From OFTM382 sp964352615 (GTDB lineage: Bacteria > Planctomycetota > Phycisphaerae > Phycisphaerales > UBA1924), in NCBI GenBank assembly GCA_964352615.1, contig CAYGSG010000003.1, positions 1-64,000 of the forward strand: a stretch of 64,000 nucleotides of DNA. Reading direction: 5' to 3'. The notes beneath the pieces are model-generated. The model ran no database searches, was not told the origin of the DNA, and worked only from the letters and a program-made list of their open reading frames with translations. This document shows positions 24,168-34,300 of the stretch, piece after piece (the first letter of the stretch is position 1; the number at the start of each line of letters is the position of its first letter). The position numbers and the translations under genes are program-made.

Positions 24168-25795
24168 TGCGCACGGACGTCGGCAGGGCTGCGGGCACCA
24201 TCGCGGGCTGGACGCTTTTCTCGCGGCTCTTCGGGCTCGTGCGGGACCTGGTGACCGCTCGCCTGTTCGGCGACACCGTGCTCGGCTCGGCGTTCATGGC
24301 GGCGTTCATCGTCCCCAACGTGTTCCGCAGGCTCTTTGGCGAAGGGGCGCTGTCGGCGGCCTTCCTGCCTGTCTATACCAAATCGCTCGCCAAGGGCGAT
24401 ACCGACGGTGCCGACCGTGTGGCCTCGGCCGTGTTCGCAAGCCTGGCCATCGTCACCGGTTCAATCCTGATCGTCGCCGAACTCGTGCTGCTCGTGCTGC
24501 TACTCGTGCTCCCCGACAGCCCCGAGCGGGCGCTCTCGCTCAAGCTCATCGCGATCACGCTGCCGTTCATGCCTGCGGTGTGCGCCTCAGCGGTGCTCGG
24601 GGGCGTGCTGCACGCGCACGGCCGATTCGTCCCCACCGCAGCAGCGCCGGTCATCCTCAACCTGCTGCTCATCGTCGCAGCCCTGCCCGCCCTGCTTTTG
24701 CCCGAGGGCCGAGCCCCCACCGCTGAGCAGACCGCCTATCTGATGGCCGGCGCAGCGGTCATTGCGGGCGTTTTGCAAGTCGCGTGGGCACTGGCTGCCT
24801 TGCGCGGCCGGCTCCGCTGGCGGCGCGATGTTTCGCTGGCCAAAGACCAGACCAAGGATGTGCTGCGACGTTTCGGTCCCGTGGCCCTGGGCATGGGAAC
24901 GCTCCAACTCAACACCCTGGTCGATACCTTCATCGCGATGGTCCCTGTCTGGATCGGTCCGACCATCTTCGGCCTGACCTACCCGCTCGATGAAGCATCC
25001 AACGGCATCCTCGGGTTCACCCAGCGTCTCTACCAGTTCCCGCTTGGCGTGTTTGGGATTGCCGTGGCAACCGCGGCCTTCCCGCTGCTCGCGCGGTTCG
25101 CCGCCGAGAACAAGCACGATGCGTTTGTGCGCACGCTCCGCGATGCGCTTCGGCTGTCGCTGTTCATCGGGCTGCCCGCGTCGGTCGGGCTCATGCTCGT
25201 TCGCCACGATCTGGTGAACGTGCTGTTCGGCGGGCCGGGCAGCGCGTTCAGCGACCAAGGCCTGGTGCGATCCGCAGCGGTGCTGCTGGGATACGCGCCC
25301 GCGGTCTGGATCTACGGGCTCAACCATGTGCTGAGCCGATCGCTCTACGCGCGAGGTGACACCGCTGGCCCGACCCGTGCCGCGCTGGCGTCGCTCGCGC
25401 TCAACTTGGTGCTGAACCTCGGCCTGATCTGGGTGCTGGGCGAAGCCGGGCTCGCGTGGTCAACAGCGGCAGCGGCGCTGTTCCAGTTCCTGCTGCTCTC
25501 CAGACTCGTACAAAAGAGCATGGACGGCGAGCAACTGGTGGACGCCGTGCTTCGGCGATCGGTGGTGCGCACGGTGCTTCTGACAGTCGCGATGACGCTT
25601 GGCGTGGCCGTGAGCCAGTGGGCCGTTCACGCGTTCGGGTTCATCGGTTGGTCGAATGCCGGGGCTGGCCTGGCGGCTGCGGTGATCGCGGGGATCGGTG
25701 TGTACGTGGCACTCGGGGCGGCGCTGCGCGCGCCAGAGTTGTCGATGCTGATTCGCCGACGCGTGCTACCATCGGAGCAAGGAGACTCGCCATGA
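24164..25795 (+). CDS. murJ: Lipid II flippase MurJ
   Basis: A 543-residue polytopic membrane protein of the MATE-like MVF family, of normal length, expected to have 14 helices. The N-terminal block AGWTLFSRLFGLVRDLVTARLFGDTVLGSAF and the FRRLFGEGALSAAFLPVY loop are diagnostic for MurJ. It would flip lipid II, the peptidoglycan precursor, across the inner membrane. The gene overlaps the VanZ-like gene upstream and the small lipoprotein gene downstream by 4 nt each, so all three are likely made from one message. Confidence 0.93.
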   Translation: MMRTDVGRAAGTIAGWTLFSRLFGLVRDLVTARLFGDTVLGSAFMAAFIVPNVFRRLFGEGALSAAFLPVYTKSLAKGDTDGADRVASAVFASLAIVTGSILIVAELVLLVLLLVLPDSPERALSLKLIAITLPFMPAVCASAVLGGVLHAHGRFVPTAAAPVILNLLLIVAALPALLLPEGRAPTAEQTAYLMAGAAVIAGVLQVAWALAALRGRLRWRRDVSLAKDQTKDVLRRFGPVALGMGTLQLNTLVDTFIAMVPVWIGPTIFGLTYPLDEASNGILGFTQRLYQFPLGVFGIAVATAAFPLLARFAAENKHDAFVRTLRDALRLSLFIGLPASVGLMLVRHDLVNVLFGGPGSAFSDQGLVRSAAVLLGYAPAVWIYGLNHVLSRSLYARGDTAGPTRAALASLALNLVLNLGLIWVLGEAGLAWSTAAAALFQFLLLSRLVQKSMDGEQLVDAVLRRSVVRTVLLTVAMTLGVAVSQWAVHAFGFIGWSNAGAGLAAAVIAGIGVYVALGAALRAPELSMLIRRRVLPSEQGDSP

Positions 25796-25989
25796 AGAAG
25801 GCTGCCACGCTGATCGCCGGGTTGTGCCTGCTTGTGCTCGCCGGGTGCAACACCGTGGAGGGCGCCGCCGAGGACATCCGCGGCGCGGGCGAAAGCATCG
25901 GTGACACACTCGATCGCACCGGCAAGACCCTAACCGGTCAGGATCAACCAGAGAAAATCGAGGCGACCAAGGCCGAGAAGATCGACTGA
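25792..25989 (+). CDS. Entericidin-like small lipoprotein
   Basis: A 65-residue lipoprotein. MKKAATLIAGLCLLVLAGC is a canonical lipoprotein signal with lipobox LAGC. It is followed by NTVEGAAEDIRGAGESIGDT, close to the entericidin A/B family (NT..G.G.DI...G..I). The C-terminus is a charged Glu/Lys tail. AAGGAGA lies 7 nt upstream of the ATG inside murJ, and the ATG overlaps the murJ stop. Entericidins of enterobacteria form a toxin/antidote lipoprotein pair; here only one is present, so a toxin role should not be assumed. Confidence 0.82.
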   Translation: MKKAATLIAGLCLLVLAGCNTVEGAAEDIRGAGESIGDTLDRTGKTLTGQDQPEKIEATKAEKID

Positions 25990-26828
25990 TGGCACGCACC
26001 GAACTGGCCGGCCGGCCGATCGTCATCACCGGCGCCTCAAGCGGAATTGGGCTGTCAACGGCGCTCGAATGCGCCCAAAGGGGCATGCCTGTGGTGCTCG
26101 CCGCCCGGCGCACCGAACGGCTTGAGGAAGCGTGTGAACGCATCAACGCGCGAGGCGGCAAAGCACTCGCTGTGACGTGCGACGTGACCGACCGCGAGGC
26201 CTGCGCCGCGCTGATTGAACAGGCCGAGCAGGCCTTTGGCCCGCTGCACGCGGTGTTCGCCAACGCGGGCTTCGGCGAGCAGTTGCCCGTGCTGCCCGAC
26301 ATCGATGCGCACCGCGAACAGTTCGACGTCAACTTCTGGGGTTCGCTCAACGTGATCGCACCGGCGGTCGAACGCATGCGCGCCCACGGCAAGGGCCATG
26401 TGCTGTGGTGTTCGAGCTGCCTATCGAAAATCGGCCTGCCGCACTACGCGGCGTACTGCGCGAGCAAGGCGGCCCAAGACCACTTCGCGCGCGCGCTTCG
26501 GCACGAACTGACCGGTACCGGCATTGCTGTATCAAGCGTTCACCCGATCGGAACCCGCACCGAGTTCTTCGACCAGATGAAGGCCAAGAGCGGCAGAGCT
26601 TCGTCGCTCGCAGGCCGGGGCAAACAGCGGTTGACCCAGCCGCCCGAGCGCGTGGCCCGCGCGGTCATCAAGTGCCTTGAGAAAACGCGCGGCGAGGTAT
26701 GGACCAGCCTGCCCATTCGACTCGGTCTGGCAGGAGCGACCGCGTTTCCAGGACTTGCCGACTGGGCCATCAGGCGCACGCTGCGCAAGCGGCAACACGC
26801 TGCGCAGGCGGACGCGGACGACCGCTAG
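25989..26828 (+). CDS. Short-chain dehydrogenase/reductase
   Basis: A 279-residue classical SDR. TGASSGIG (residues 14-21) binds NAD(P); CDVTDREACAAL and FANAGFGE (a variant NAG motif) follow; the catalytic SSCLSK serine region and YCASK (Tyr156, Lys160) are intact. VVLAARRTERLEE after strand 2 has the basic residues associated with NADP preference. The substrate is unknown. A C-terminal basic/hydrophobic segment (GLAGATAFPGLADWAI) could associate with the membrane. The start overlaps the lipoprotein stop as TGATG; the stop overlaps the convergent ispF stop. Confidence 0.9.
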   Translation: MARTELAGRPIVITGASSGIGLSTALECAQRGMPVVLAARRTERLEEACERINARGGKALAVTCDVTDREACAALIEQAEQAFGPLHAVFANAGFGEQLPVLPDIDAHREQFDVNFWGSLNVIAPAVERMRAHGKGHVLWCSSCLSKIGLPHYAAYCASKAAQDHFARALRHELTGTGIAVSSVHPIGTRTEFFDQMKAKSGRASSLAGRGKQRLTQPPERVARAVIKCLEKTRGEVWTSLPIRLGLAGATAFPGLADWAIRRTLRKRQHAAQADADDR

Positions 26829-27373
26829 CTCTGCCTCATCAGCAGCACGACCGCATGGGCTTCGATCGCTCGGCCCTCACCGACGGCATCGACCGCCTCG
26901 TGTGTCTTGGCTTTGACGTTGACCCGGTCTGCGCCGACTCTGAGTAGTTCGGCAATATTTGCGCGAATGTCGGCCTTGTGCGGCCCGAGCTTGGGCCGTT
27001 CAAGCACCACCGTTGTGTCCAGATTGGCGACTGTCCAGCCCGCCTCGTGAACCCGGCTCAGGGCCTCGGTGACGAATAGGGCTGAGTCGGCGGACTCGTG
27101 TCGGGGGTCGTCGTCGGGAAAGAGCTGGCCGATGTCTGGAAGGCCCAGAGCCCCGAGCAGAGCGTCTATGACGGCGTGCAGCAGCACATCGGCATCCGAG
27201 TGCCCTACCGGCCCCCGGTCATGGTCGAGGCCCACGCCGCCTACCACCAAGGGCCTGCCCCGGCCTTTGGGCTCCAGCGGTTCGAGCCGGTGCAGGTCGT
27301 AGCCGTGACCGATGCGGAAAGGTGGCTGGTCTTGATCGAAGATCGCTTGGTCTGTGGTCCGGGCTTCAGCCAT
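26825..27373 (-). CDS. ispF: 2-C-methyl-D-erythritol 2,4-cyclodiphosphate synthase
   Basis: A 182-residue enzyme of the MEP isoprenoid pathway. It cyclises CDP-methylerythritol 2-phosphate to MEcPP. The metal ligands are in GHGYDLHRL (Asp26, His28) and GHSDADVLLHAVIDALLGA (His58). ADIRANIAELL and VNVKAKTHEAVDAVGEGRAIEAHA are typical. The N-terminus is about 18 residues longer than usual. The start at 27373 is supported by a TACACT box 7 nt upstream; a further in-frame start at 27418 adds a non-conserved extension. No ispD is adjacent. Confidence 0.95.
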   Translation of the reverse strand: MAEARTTDQAIFDQDQPPFRIGHGYDLHRLEPLEPKGRGRPLVVGGVGLDHDRGPVGHSDADVLLHAVIDALLGALGLPDIGQLFPDDDPRHESADSALFVTEALSRVHEAGWTVANLDTTVVLERPKLGPHKADIRANIAELLRVGADRVNVKAKTHEAVDAVGEGRAIEAHAVVLLMRQS

Positions 27374-27380
27374 AGGGCGG

Positions 27381-27386
27381 AGTGTA
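27381..27386 (-). promoter_or_regulatory. Putative leaderless -10 box for ispF
   Basis: TACACT on the minus strand, 7 nt before the ATG at 27373. Confidence 0.4.
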
Positions 27387-27515
27387 CCGATAGCCCTCAA
27401 GCGGGCCGAAGAGCCCATCGGGTGATTGCGTGCGCCGGGGCGAACCCGCCGCTACAGTCGCACGTTCTGTTGGTGAAACAGTGCTCGTAGACCTTGTAAC
27501 GCGGAGATGATCGGC

Positions 27516-28178
27516 ATGCGACAGCCTCTACGCTCGGCCCTTGTGCTCGCCACGCTGGCGAGCGGTCTCTCGATCGTGCCCGCGTGCGGGGTGGCGTACC
27601 GGCCCTACTACGACCCGGGCGGATCGGGCGTCTCGATCGATGAGTTCACCTATTGGTCCGAACCGCACATGCCGCAGACGGTCGAGCTGATCGACCTGCG
27701 CACGGGCGAAACGCTCTTTGCGGTGGATATCCCGCCGCGCCAACAACTCGTGGTGAAGTTCGTCGATAACCACAGCGAGAAGGACGCCTGGATGCCGGAC
27801 CTGATGAAGTGGGAGCTGATGCCCCGCGGCACCAAGCGCGGCAAGCTGGACAACTCGATGCCCGTGCCCCCGAGCTTCAGCCGAAGGCTGGACGTGGCGA
27901 TGCGCGAGACACCCGAGCAGCCCGACATCGACCGCTACGACGAGCCTAAGCCTGCGTACATCGCACCGGCCGCGAACTCGTGGGAGCCGGCCGAGCCCGC
28001 GATGAAACCCGCAAGCCCGCCGGCTGTGGTCCCCATGACCGAACCGGCAGTAGCGCCAGCAATCGAACCCGTTGAACCGGTCGTCGTGCCCATGAGCGAT
28101 CCCGAGCCGTTGATCGACTTGCCGGATAGCCCGCCGCCCACAAGCGAGCCCGGCCAGATGACGCCCGTGCCGCGCTGA
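27516..28178 (+). CDS. Exported proline-rich protein of unknown function
   Basis: A 220-residue protein with an N-terminal signal (SALVLATLASGLSIVPAC) that could be lipidated at the PAC cysteine. The conserved-looking core (FTYWSEPHMPQTVELIDLRT, GETLFAVDIPPRQQLVVKFV, WMPDLMKWELMPRGTKRGKL) is beta-rich. The C-terminal 80 residues are low-complexity Pro/Glu/Ala/Val (EPAVAPAIEPVEPVVVPM) and may span the cell wall. GGAG lies 9 nt before the ATG at 27516, which decides against the ATG at 27507. Family not recognised; related exported proteins with the core but without the tail seem plausible in Planctomycetota. Confidence 0.7.
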   Translation: MRQPLRSALVLATLASGLSIVPACGVAYRPYYDPGGSGVSIDEFTYWSEPHMPQTVELIDLRTGETLFAVDIPPRQQLVVKFVDNHSEKDAWMPDLMKWELMPRGTKRGKLDNSMPVPPSFSRRLDVAMRETPEQPDIDRYDEPKPAYIAPAANSWEPAEPAMKPASPPAVVPMTEPAVAPAIEPVEPVVVPMSDPEPLIDLPDSPPPTSEPGQMTPVPR

Positions 28179-28209
28179 GCGCAGCGGTCCAACATGAAGC
28201 CATCGAACG

Positions 28210-28234
28210 GCGCGGTCATTGGGCCGCGTCTTTT
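28210..28234 (+). terminator. Rho-independent-type terminator after the proline-rich gene
   Basis: A 6-bp stem GCGCGG/CCGCGT (one G-T pair) with an 8-nt loop, followed by CTTTT, 32 nt after the stop codon at 28178. Confidence 0.5.
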
Positions 28235-28270
28235 CATGATGCGCACGAAACGCTGCGTATCAGGAACGAC

Positions 28271-28293
28271 AGCCCCCTCGCGTGACGAGGGGG
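28271..28293 (-). terminator. Strong hairpin downstream of the giant tpsA-like gene
   Basis: A 9-bp perfect stem GCCCCCTCG/CGAGGGGGC with a 5-nt loop, 37 nt after the minus-strand stop at 28330. A T-run is lacking, but position and stability suit a terminator for the long minus-strand unit. Confidence 0.5.
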
Positions 28294-28329
28294 CGTGCCG
28301 AGCAAATGCGAGGTGTCGCGAGGGCTGAC

Positions 28330-31300
28330 TCAGCCCAGCGGCAGAATGTTGGTATCGATCGCGGGGTTGGTGTCGCCCGAGTCACGGCTGAGCTGCACGA
28401 GCTCGTAGAACTGGCGGAGCTTGAGGCGGACGGGTCGGACCTGGCCCAGCAGCACGGAACGCTGGTCGCGGACCTCGCCCGGGCTGAGGCCGATGAGTTC
28501 GACCTGACGCAGCACCTCGTCGAGGACTTGCAGTGCCGTGATGGCGTCGGCGTGCTCCTGGGAGTGGGTCTGCATGTAGGTGAGCAGCGAGGCCGAGTCC
28601 CACTCCTGCGGGTCTTCGTCGCGGGCCCAGTCATCGACCGCGCGGTTGAGGGCCTCACGCATGACCTGCGTGGGCTGGCTGAGTGCGTCGACCTCGTCTG
28701 TCTCGCCCTCGATCCCGAAGAGCAACCGCTGGGCGATATCGACCACGGCCTGCACGGTCTCCTCGTCCAGACGCTGGGCGGTGACTTCCTGACGGCGGGT
28801 CTGCGGGTCGGGCGTGTTGTAGTCGGTGTAGACCGATCGGCCAAGTAAGCCAGCGCGGAGCACGGCATCGGAGGCATCGCGGGCGAACACACCAAGCTTG
28901 CGGAGCACGTCCTTCTGCGCGGCGCTGACGCTTGCGGCCTGGCTCACGTCGTCACCCTCGCTGGCGCGGGGGACCGCACCGGCGATAGCCTGCGAGACGT
29001 TGGTGTTGGTCGAGCCTTCGGAGCGAAGGTCGAAGCCGAGCGAGAGCACCGCGACGTTGACGTCGTCGATCGAGCGCGTCGAGAAGTTCGACAGCGAGCC
29101 GCTGGTGCCCGCACCGTCGAGCGTGGCGACGGTGACCTGGCCCGGCCCGAAGGCGAGCACGCTGACAGCGCCGTTGAACTGGATGAGATCGGCTGCGATG
29201 AAGTCGACGCCAAGGTCGTTCGAGAGGATGCCGCCTGCTTCGAGCACCGGGCCAGAGGCACGAGACAGGATCGTGATGAGCGGCGAGTTGACGAAGATCG
29301 AGCCGCCCGCGGTGATGTCGCCCACCAGCGCCCGGCCGGTCGGGCTGAACGCACCGGCGAAGTTGACCGAGTTGAACGCAACCGAGCCGAGGGTCGTGAA
29401 CTTCTCGTTGAGGCCGAACCGCAGCAGATCGGTGGTGGCGATGACGATATTGGTCGGTGCCATGATCGTTGCGACGATCGGTACGGAGGTGTGCCCACTG
29501 CGCTCGCCGAAGCCGCCGGGCTCGGGCGTGAAGCGCGGATCGGCGTTGAGGTTGAGCGTGTTGAGCGGGCCGAAACCGGTGAGGTCTTGGCCGCTCGCGG
29601 AGTTAATGCCCACGCCGACGTCGTTGCCAAAGAAGATCTTGGGAATCAATGAACCCGTGGCTTCGAGGTTGGTGAGCAGCGTGAGCGAGGCGTCCCCGCC
29701 AAAGCCGAGGACGACATCGGTAAACACGATCGAATCGGGGCTCAGGCCCGGCAGCGGCTGGCGGTTGCCGAGTTCAGCAACCGGGGCTGGAGCAAATTGT
29801 GAACCCAGGCCGTTGCGTGCGCCGGTAACACGAATGAACGTGTCACCCTCGACGGTCACGGGCTGATCGAACCGAACGCCTGTGAGGCTGACAAGGTCGG
29901 CGGCCACGAAATCTACGCGGCCTGTATCGGTGGTGGCGAACCCGCTGAGCGGATTGGCGTCCGTGCCGAACGAGCCGCTGAGACGGGCGACTTCCTCGGC
30001 GCTGACGACCAGCGCGCGGGGCGTGCCGTCGGTGCGGACACCGGCGAGCAGGCTGATGTTGGACGCCACAAGTTGGACGTTGTCCGCACGCAGCTCGACG
30101 GGAGCGCTGAAGAACATGTCGTTGGCGACCGCGACGTTGCGAGAGATCGCCGTCGGGCCTGTGCCGTCCTGCGTGAGGTTGCCCGCGAGATTGAAGAACG
30201 ATGCGCCGGGCAGGATCTGCCAGGCTCCCGTGTTGGTGACCGTCAGCCCGCCGGTGAGCGTGGTGATGGGCGCGCTGGTCGTGATGTTGACGCCGTTGAG
30301 ATCAACGAAGCCTGCGGTCATCGCACCGGCAGTAAAGTTGCCAGCATCGAGCAGCGCGAATGAAGTCAGGGGCGCGGTGTTGCCGACCGTGGTAAAGGCG
30401 GCGTTGCCCGGACCAGCCGATACGGTCAGGTTCACGCCGCCGTTGATCGGACCACCGACGCTGACGCCATTGGCATCGATCAGTGTGTCGGTGTTCAGCG
30501 TGAGCGTCCGCTGAACAAGCAGGTCGGCTCCAGCAATGAGGTCGCCCGTGAGCGAGACATCGGCGAGGTACCGCTGGAAGCCGGTGGTGGTGACGTTCTG
30601 CAACGAGGCCAAGCCGGTGAGCAGTTCGAGGCTCGTCAGCGGAACGCCCGCACCGATGTCCGAGTTGAACACCGCTGTGCTGCTAGATGGCGTGGTTACA
30701 TCGAGCGCGAACGCGCCATCGACCGAGCCATCCACAAGCAGCGTTCGGCCGTTCATCTCGACGTTGCCGCCGAGCGTGACGCTGTCGTTGAACGCGAGAT
30801 CGCCTTCCGACGCGGTGTACACACCGTTGAGCGTGGCATTACCGGCGTAGGTCTGGTTGCCCTGGCTGAGCACGGTCAGGAAGCTGAGCAGGGACGCCGA
30901 CGCATCGAGCGAAGCCAGCGGCGTGAGCGTGCCCATCGGGCCGGTAGCGGTGATGGCCGCGCTGCCCGCGGACAGATCGAGGTTGAACGCGCCATCGGTT
31001 TGACCGATGGAGATCAGGTCACCCGCTTGGAGGCCCGCCGTGGCGATGCTCAGATCGCGGAGCAGCGTGACCGGCCCGCTCAAGAAGATGCTGCCCGCTC
31101 CGACCGAGTTCAGATCGCCGTTGAGCGATGCTGCGCCGGTGAAGCCCTGTGAACCGGACGAGGTCACGCCCTGCGTGAGGATCGTGCCAGCGTTGACCGA
31201 CACGGTTCTCAGAGGCGAGGGGATGCCAACCGGTTGGTTGAAGACAACCGCGCCGAGCGGGTTGTTGAACGTGCCGCCAAAGCCGCCGTTGACCAGGCCG

Positions 31301-34300
31301 TCGAACGTGACCGAGGTGCCCGCGCCGCCGCCGGTAAAGACGGTGTTCACGATCAGGTTGGTCGAACCCGACACGAGCACGCTGCCAGCGCGACTGGTGA
31401 TGTTGCCGCCGGGCGAGAAGCCCTCGGGGGCGTTGATGGTGATGAAGTCTTGGGCCGTGATGGCCTGCGTGCGAACACGGAAGGCATCAAGGTCCACACC
31501 CAGCGGTGCAGCGTTCGCACCCAGGGCTTGCTGGAAGACGATGTCGTCGGCATCGGCATCGAGCGTGCCCATGCCGTCGGCCATGGCATCGATCGGCCCG
31601 GTTACGGTGAGCGTGGCGCCGACCGCGCTGAGGAAGGCAGGCTCGCCCGCGATGATGAGCGCATCATCGATGAGGATGGCGTCGCCCTGTGTGGTGATGC
31701 TGCCGATGAGCTTGGTGCCCGCGGTCGAGCCGCGCAGCGTGAACGATGCGTTGTCGAAGCCTGTGAGCGATTCGTTGATGGTCGCCGAGCCGCCGGTTCC
31801 GCTGTAGCGGAGGGTGGTCGGATCGCGGAAGGTGGCATCGCCGACAACGATGGCGTGCGAGCCGCCGAGCCTGCCGATGGTGATCGAGCTGAAGCCATCG
31901 CGAAGGGCCGCGAGATCGGTCCTGGAGAGCGAGAACATGGCACTGCCGCCAGCGGGCGAACCGAGGTCGATGCCCGCCGAGGAACTGCGGGGCTGGAGGA
32001 CGAGCGTGGATGAACCCTTGACGCTGCCCGTTCCGCCATTGAACGCGATCTCGCCAGCGGTAATCGTGAAGGCGTTGGACGCGACATCGAGGTCGCTGCC
32101 GAACGTGGCCGTCGAGCCGCCGAACTCTGCCGAGGCGAGCACAAAGACGTTGGTTGCGAACGTGAGCAGGTCAGCCGCGATGAGATCGGTAGCCACATTC
32201 GAGATGCCGATGCCGTCCTGGATGAACGAACCGCCCAGCGTAACGGGGATGGCGGGAATATCGATGAGCCCGAAGTTGGTGATGGTGACATCGCCGCCAA
32301 AGCTGGCGCTGGTCTCGAAGCGGTAGCGGTTGCCGTTGAGGTCGGCATCGCCCAGCACGACCAGCCCGCCCTCGAACAGGGTGAGGTTCTGGGTATCCGT
32401 CTGGAACAACTCGCGAGCGATGAACATCTCGCGGGCGGTCACGTTCTGCGCCTGCTCGATGGTGATGCGGTCGAGCGGGGCCGAGTCGCCCACAAGGCCT
32501 TCGAAGAAGATGGTCTCCGCAACGCCCGAGTTGAGCGTGAGCGTGTTGATGCCTTCGCCGACTGCATCAAGCGTGCCGTCGAAGGTGATGTCTCCGCCGA
32601 AGCCGGGGCCGCTGAAGACCGTGACATCGCCCGCGATGCGGGTGGAGCCGACGAAGGTGATGGGATCGGAGATCGCGGAAACATCCGACGCGAGGAAGAT
32701 CGCTGGCGACTCGAGGAACACCTCGCCATCGGAGGCGATGGAGCCGAGCACATCGATGCCCGAGCGGGTGACCATCTCGACCATGCCGTCGGCGAAAGTC
32801 GTGACGGGCGCGTTGATCGAGGTTGCGTCGCCGTCTTCCTGGAACAGGCCGCCCACGCGGACGGGGCCATCGAGCGCGGTGAACCCGGCGCTCGCGATGC
32901 GGAGCTCGGCCAGCCCATTGGGCATGTTGAGCCCTACGCCGCCGACGATCGAGCCGCCCGAGCCGGGCAAGCCGATGGTGATGTTGCCGTTGCCCGCGAC
33001 AAGCAGCAGCGTTGCATCAGAACCGCCGCCCTTGCCGCCGCCGGGCTCGCCGTCGATGAACGCGAAGTCCATCGCAGCGCCCGCGCTGGCAGGTCCGCCG
33101 ACTGAGGTCGGCAGGGTCGTATCGATCGTGCGACCTTCAACAATGACCAGCGTGCGATCAAAGACCACCGGCTGGCTGGCGGTAAGCACATCGCCCGAGA
33201 GCAGCACGTCGGCTGTGAACCGGCTGGCACCGCCGGTGATGGTCACATCGTCCAAGATTCTGACGCTCGCCGTTTCGAGCACCAAGCCGCGGGTGCCCGT
33301 GAACAGCGCGGGCTCGCGGAACTCGGTCTCGCCATCGCCGTCGTCGGCCGTGCCCGCTGCCGCGCCCTGGCGCAGCGACGAGGCATGGACGGAGCCATAG
33401 AACGTCACATCGTGGCCGCCGTCGATGGTGATATCGCCCAGCGGCACCGATGAACCGGTGTCTTCGATGACGATCACATCACCCTTGCCGAGCGTGAGCA
33501 TGAGGTGGTCGGTGCCCAGGAGTCTGCCGTTGAGCATCGCCCCAGGCGTGGTGCCATCGAGGGTGCGAACCGCGACGAACGAGCCGCCATCAAACGTGCC
33601 GGCGGGGCCGGTGGTATCGAGGCTGAACGTGCCGTCAACGAACGCCGGGCCAAGCAGCCTGAGTTCGTCACCGGTGGTCGTCACGCTGCCGAGCAGCACG
33701 GTGCGGCCGGCGTCGGCGGTTTGCAGCGAGAGGTTGGTTTTGATGTCGAACGAGCCGACCTCGATGAGGCTGGTACCGGTGGCCGCGTTGGGGTTGCCGA
33801 TGGTGACCCGGCCGACGCTCTCGCTGAACGCGCCGAGCGTGGCACGCGTGACGAGCAGATCGAGGCTGGCGTCGACGCCGTCGCCGAGGCCGATGGTGTC
33901 GCCCGAAGCGGGCTTCAAGATGATGTTGCTGCCGGGGCCGCCCGTGATCGTGCCGAACACGTTGACGACGTCGGCCATGATAGTCAGCGTGCCGGTCGAA
34001 AGGTCGATCGCCGGTCCACCCGGCATGGTGGAAACAAAGTTCGCACTCCCGCCGTTGGCGAACACCATGCTGGTGCCGCCCGGCACAAGCGTGAACCTGC
34101 CGGCAAAGCTCGCGTCACCGCTGGCGCCGCCATCGGCACTCGTGAACACAGCGCCACGAGCGAGGATGGTGTTCGAGGAAAAGGTCGAGACCGAGACTTC
34201 GCCAAACGGGTTGGCCTGCGTGCCGATGCCGCCCGCGGGCAGCACGATGCCCTGGGCGCCGGTCGAGCCGCCGAGGTTGGTGAGCGTGAAGACCGTGCCG

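Noticed and set aside
25792..25989. Toxin-antitoxin interpretation of the entericidin-like lipoprotein
   Set aside because: Only one lipoprotein is present and no antidote partner is adjacent, so a toxin/antidote system is not supported.
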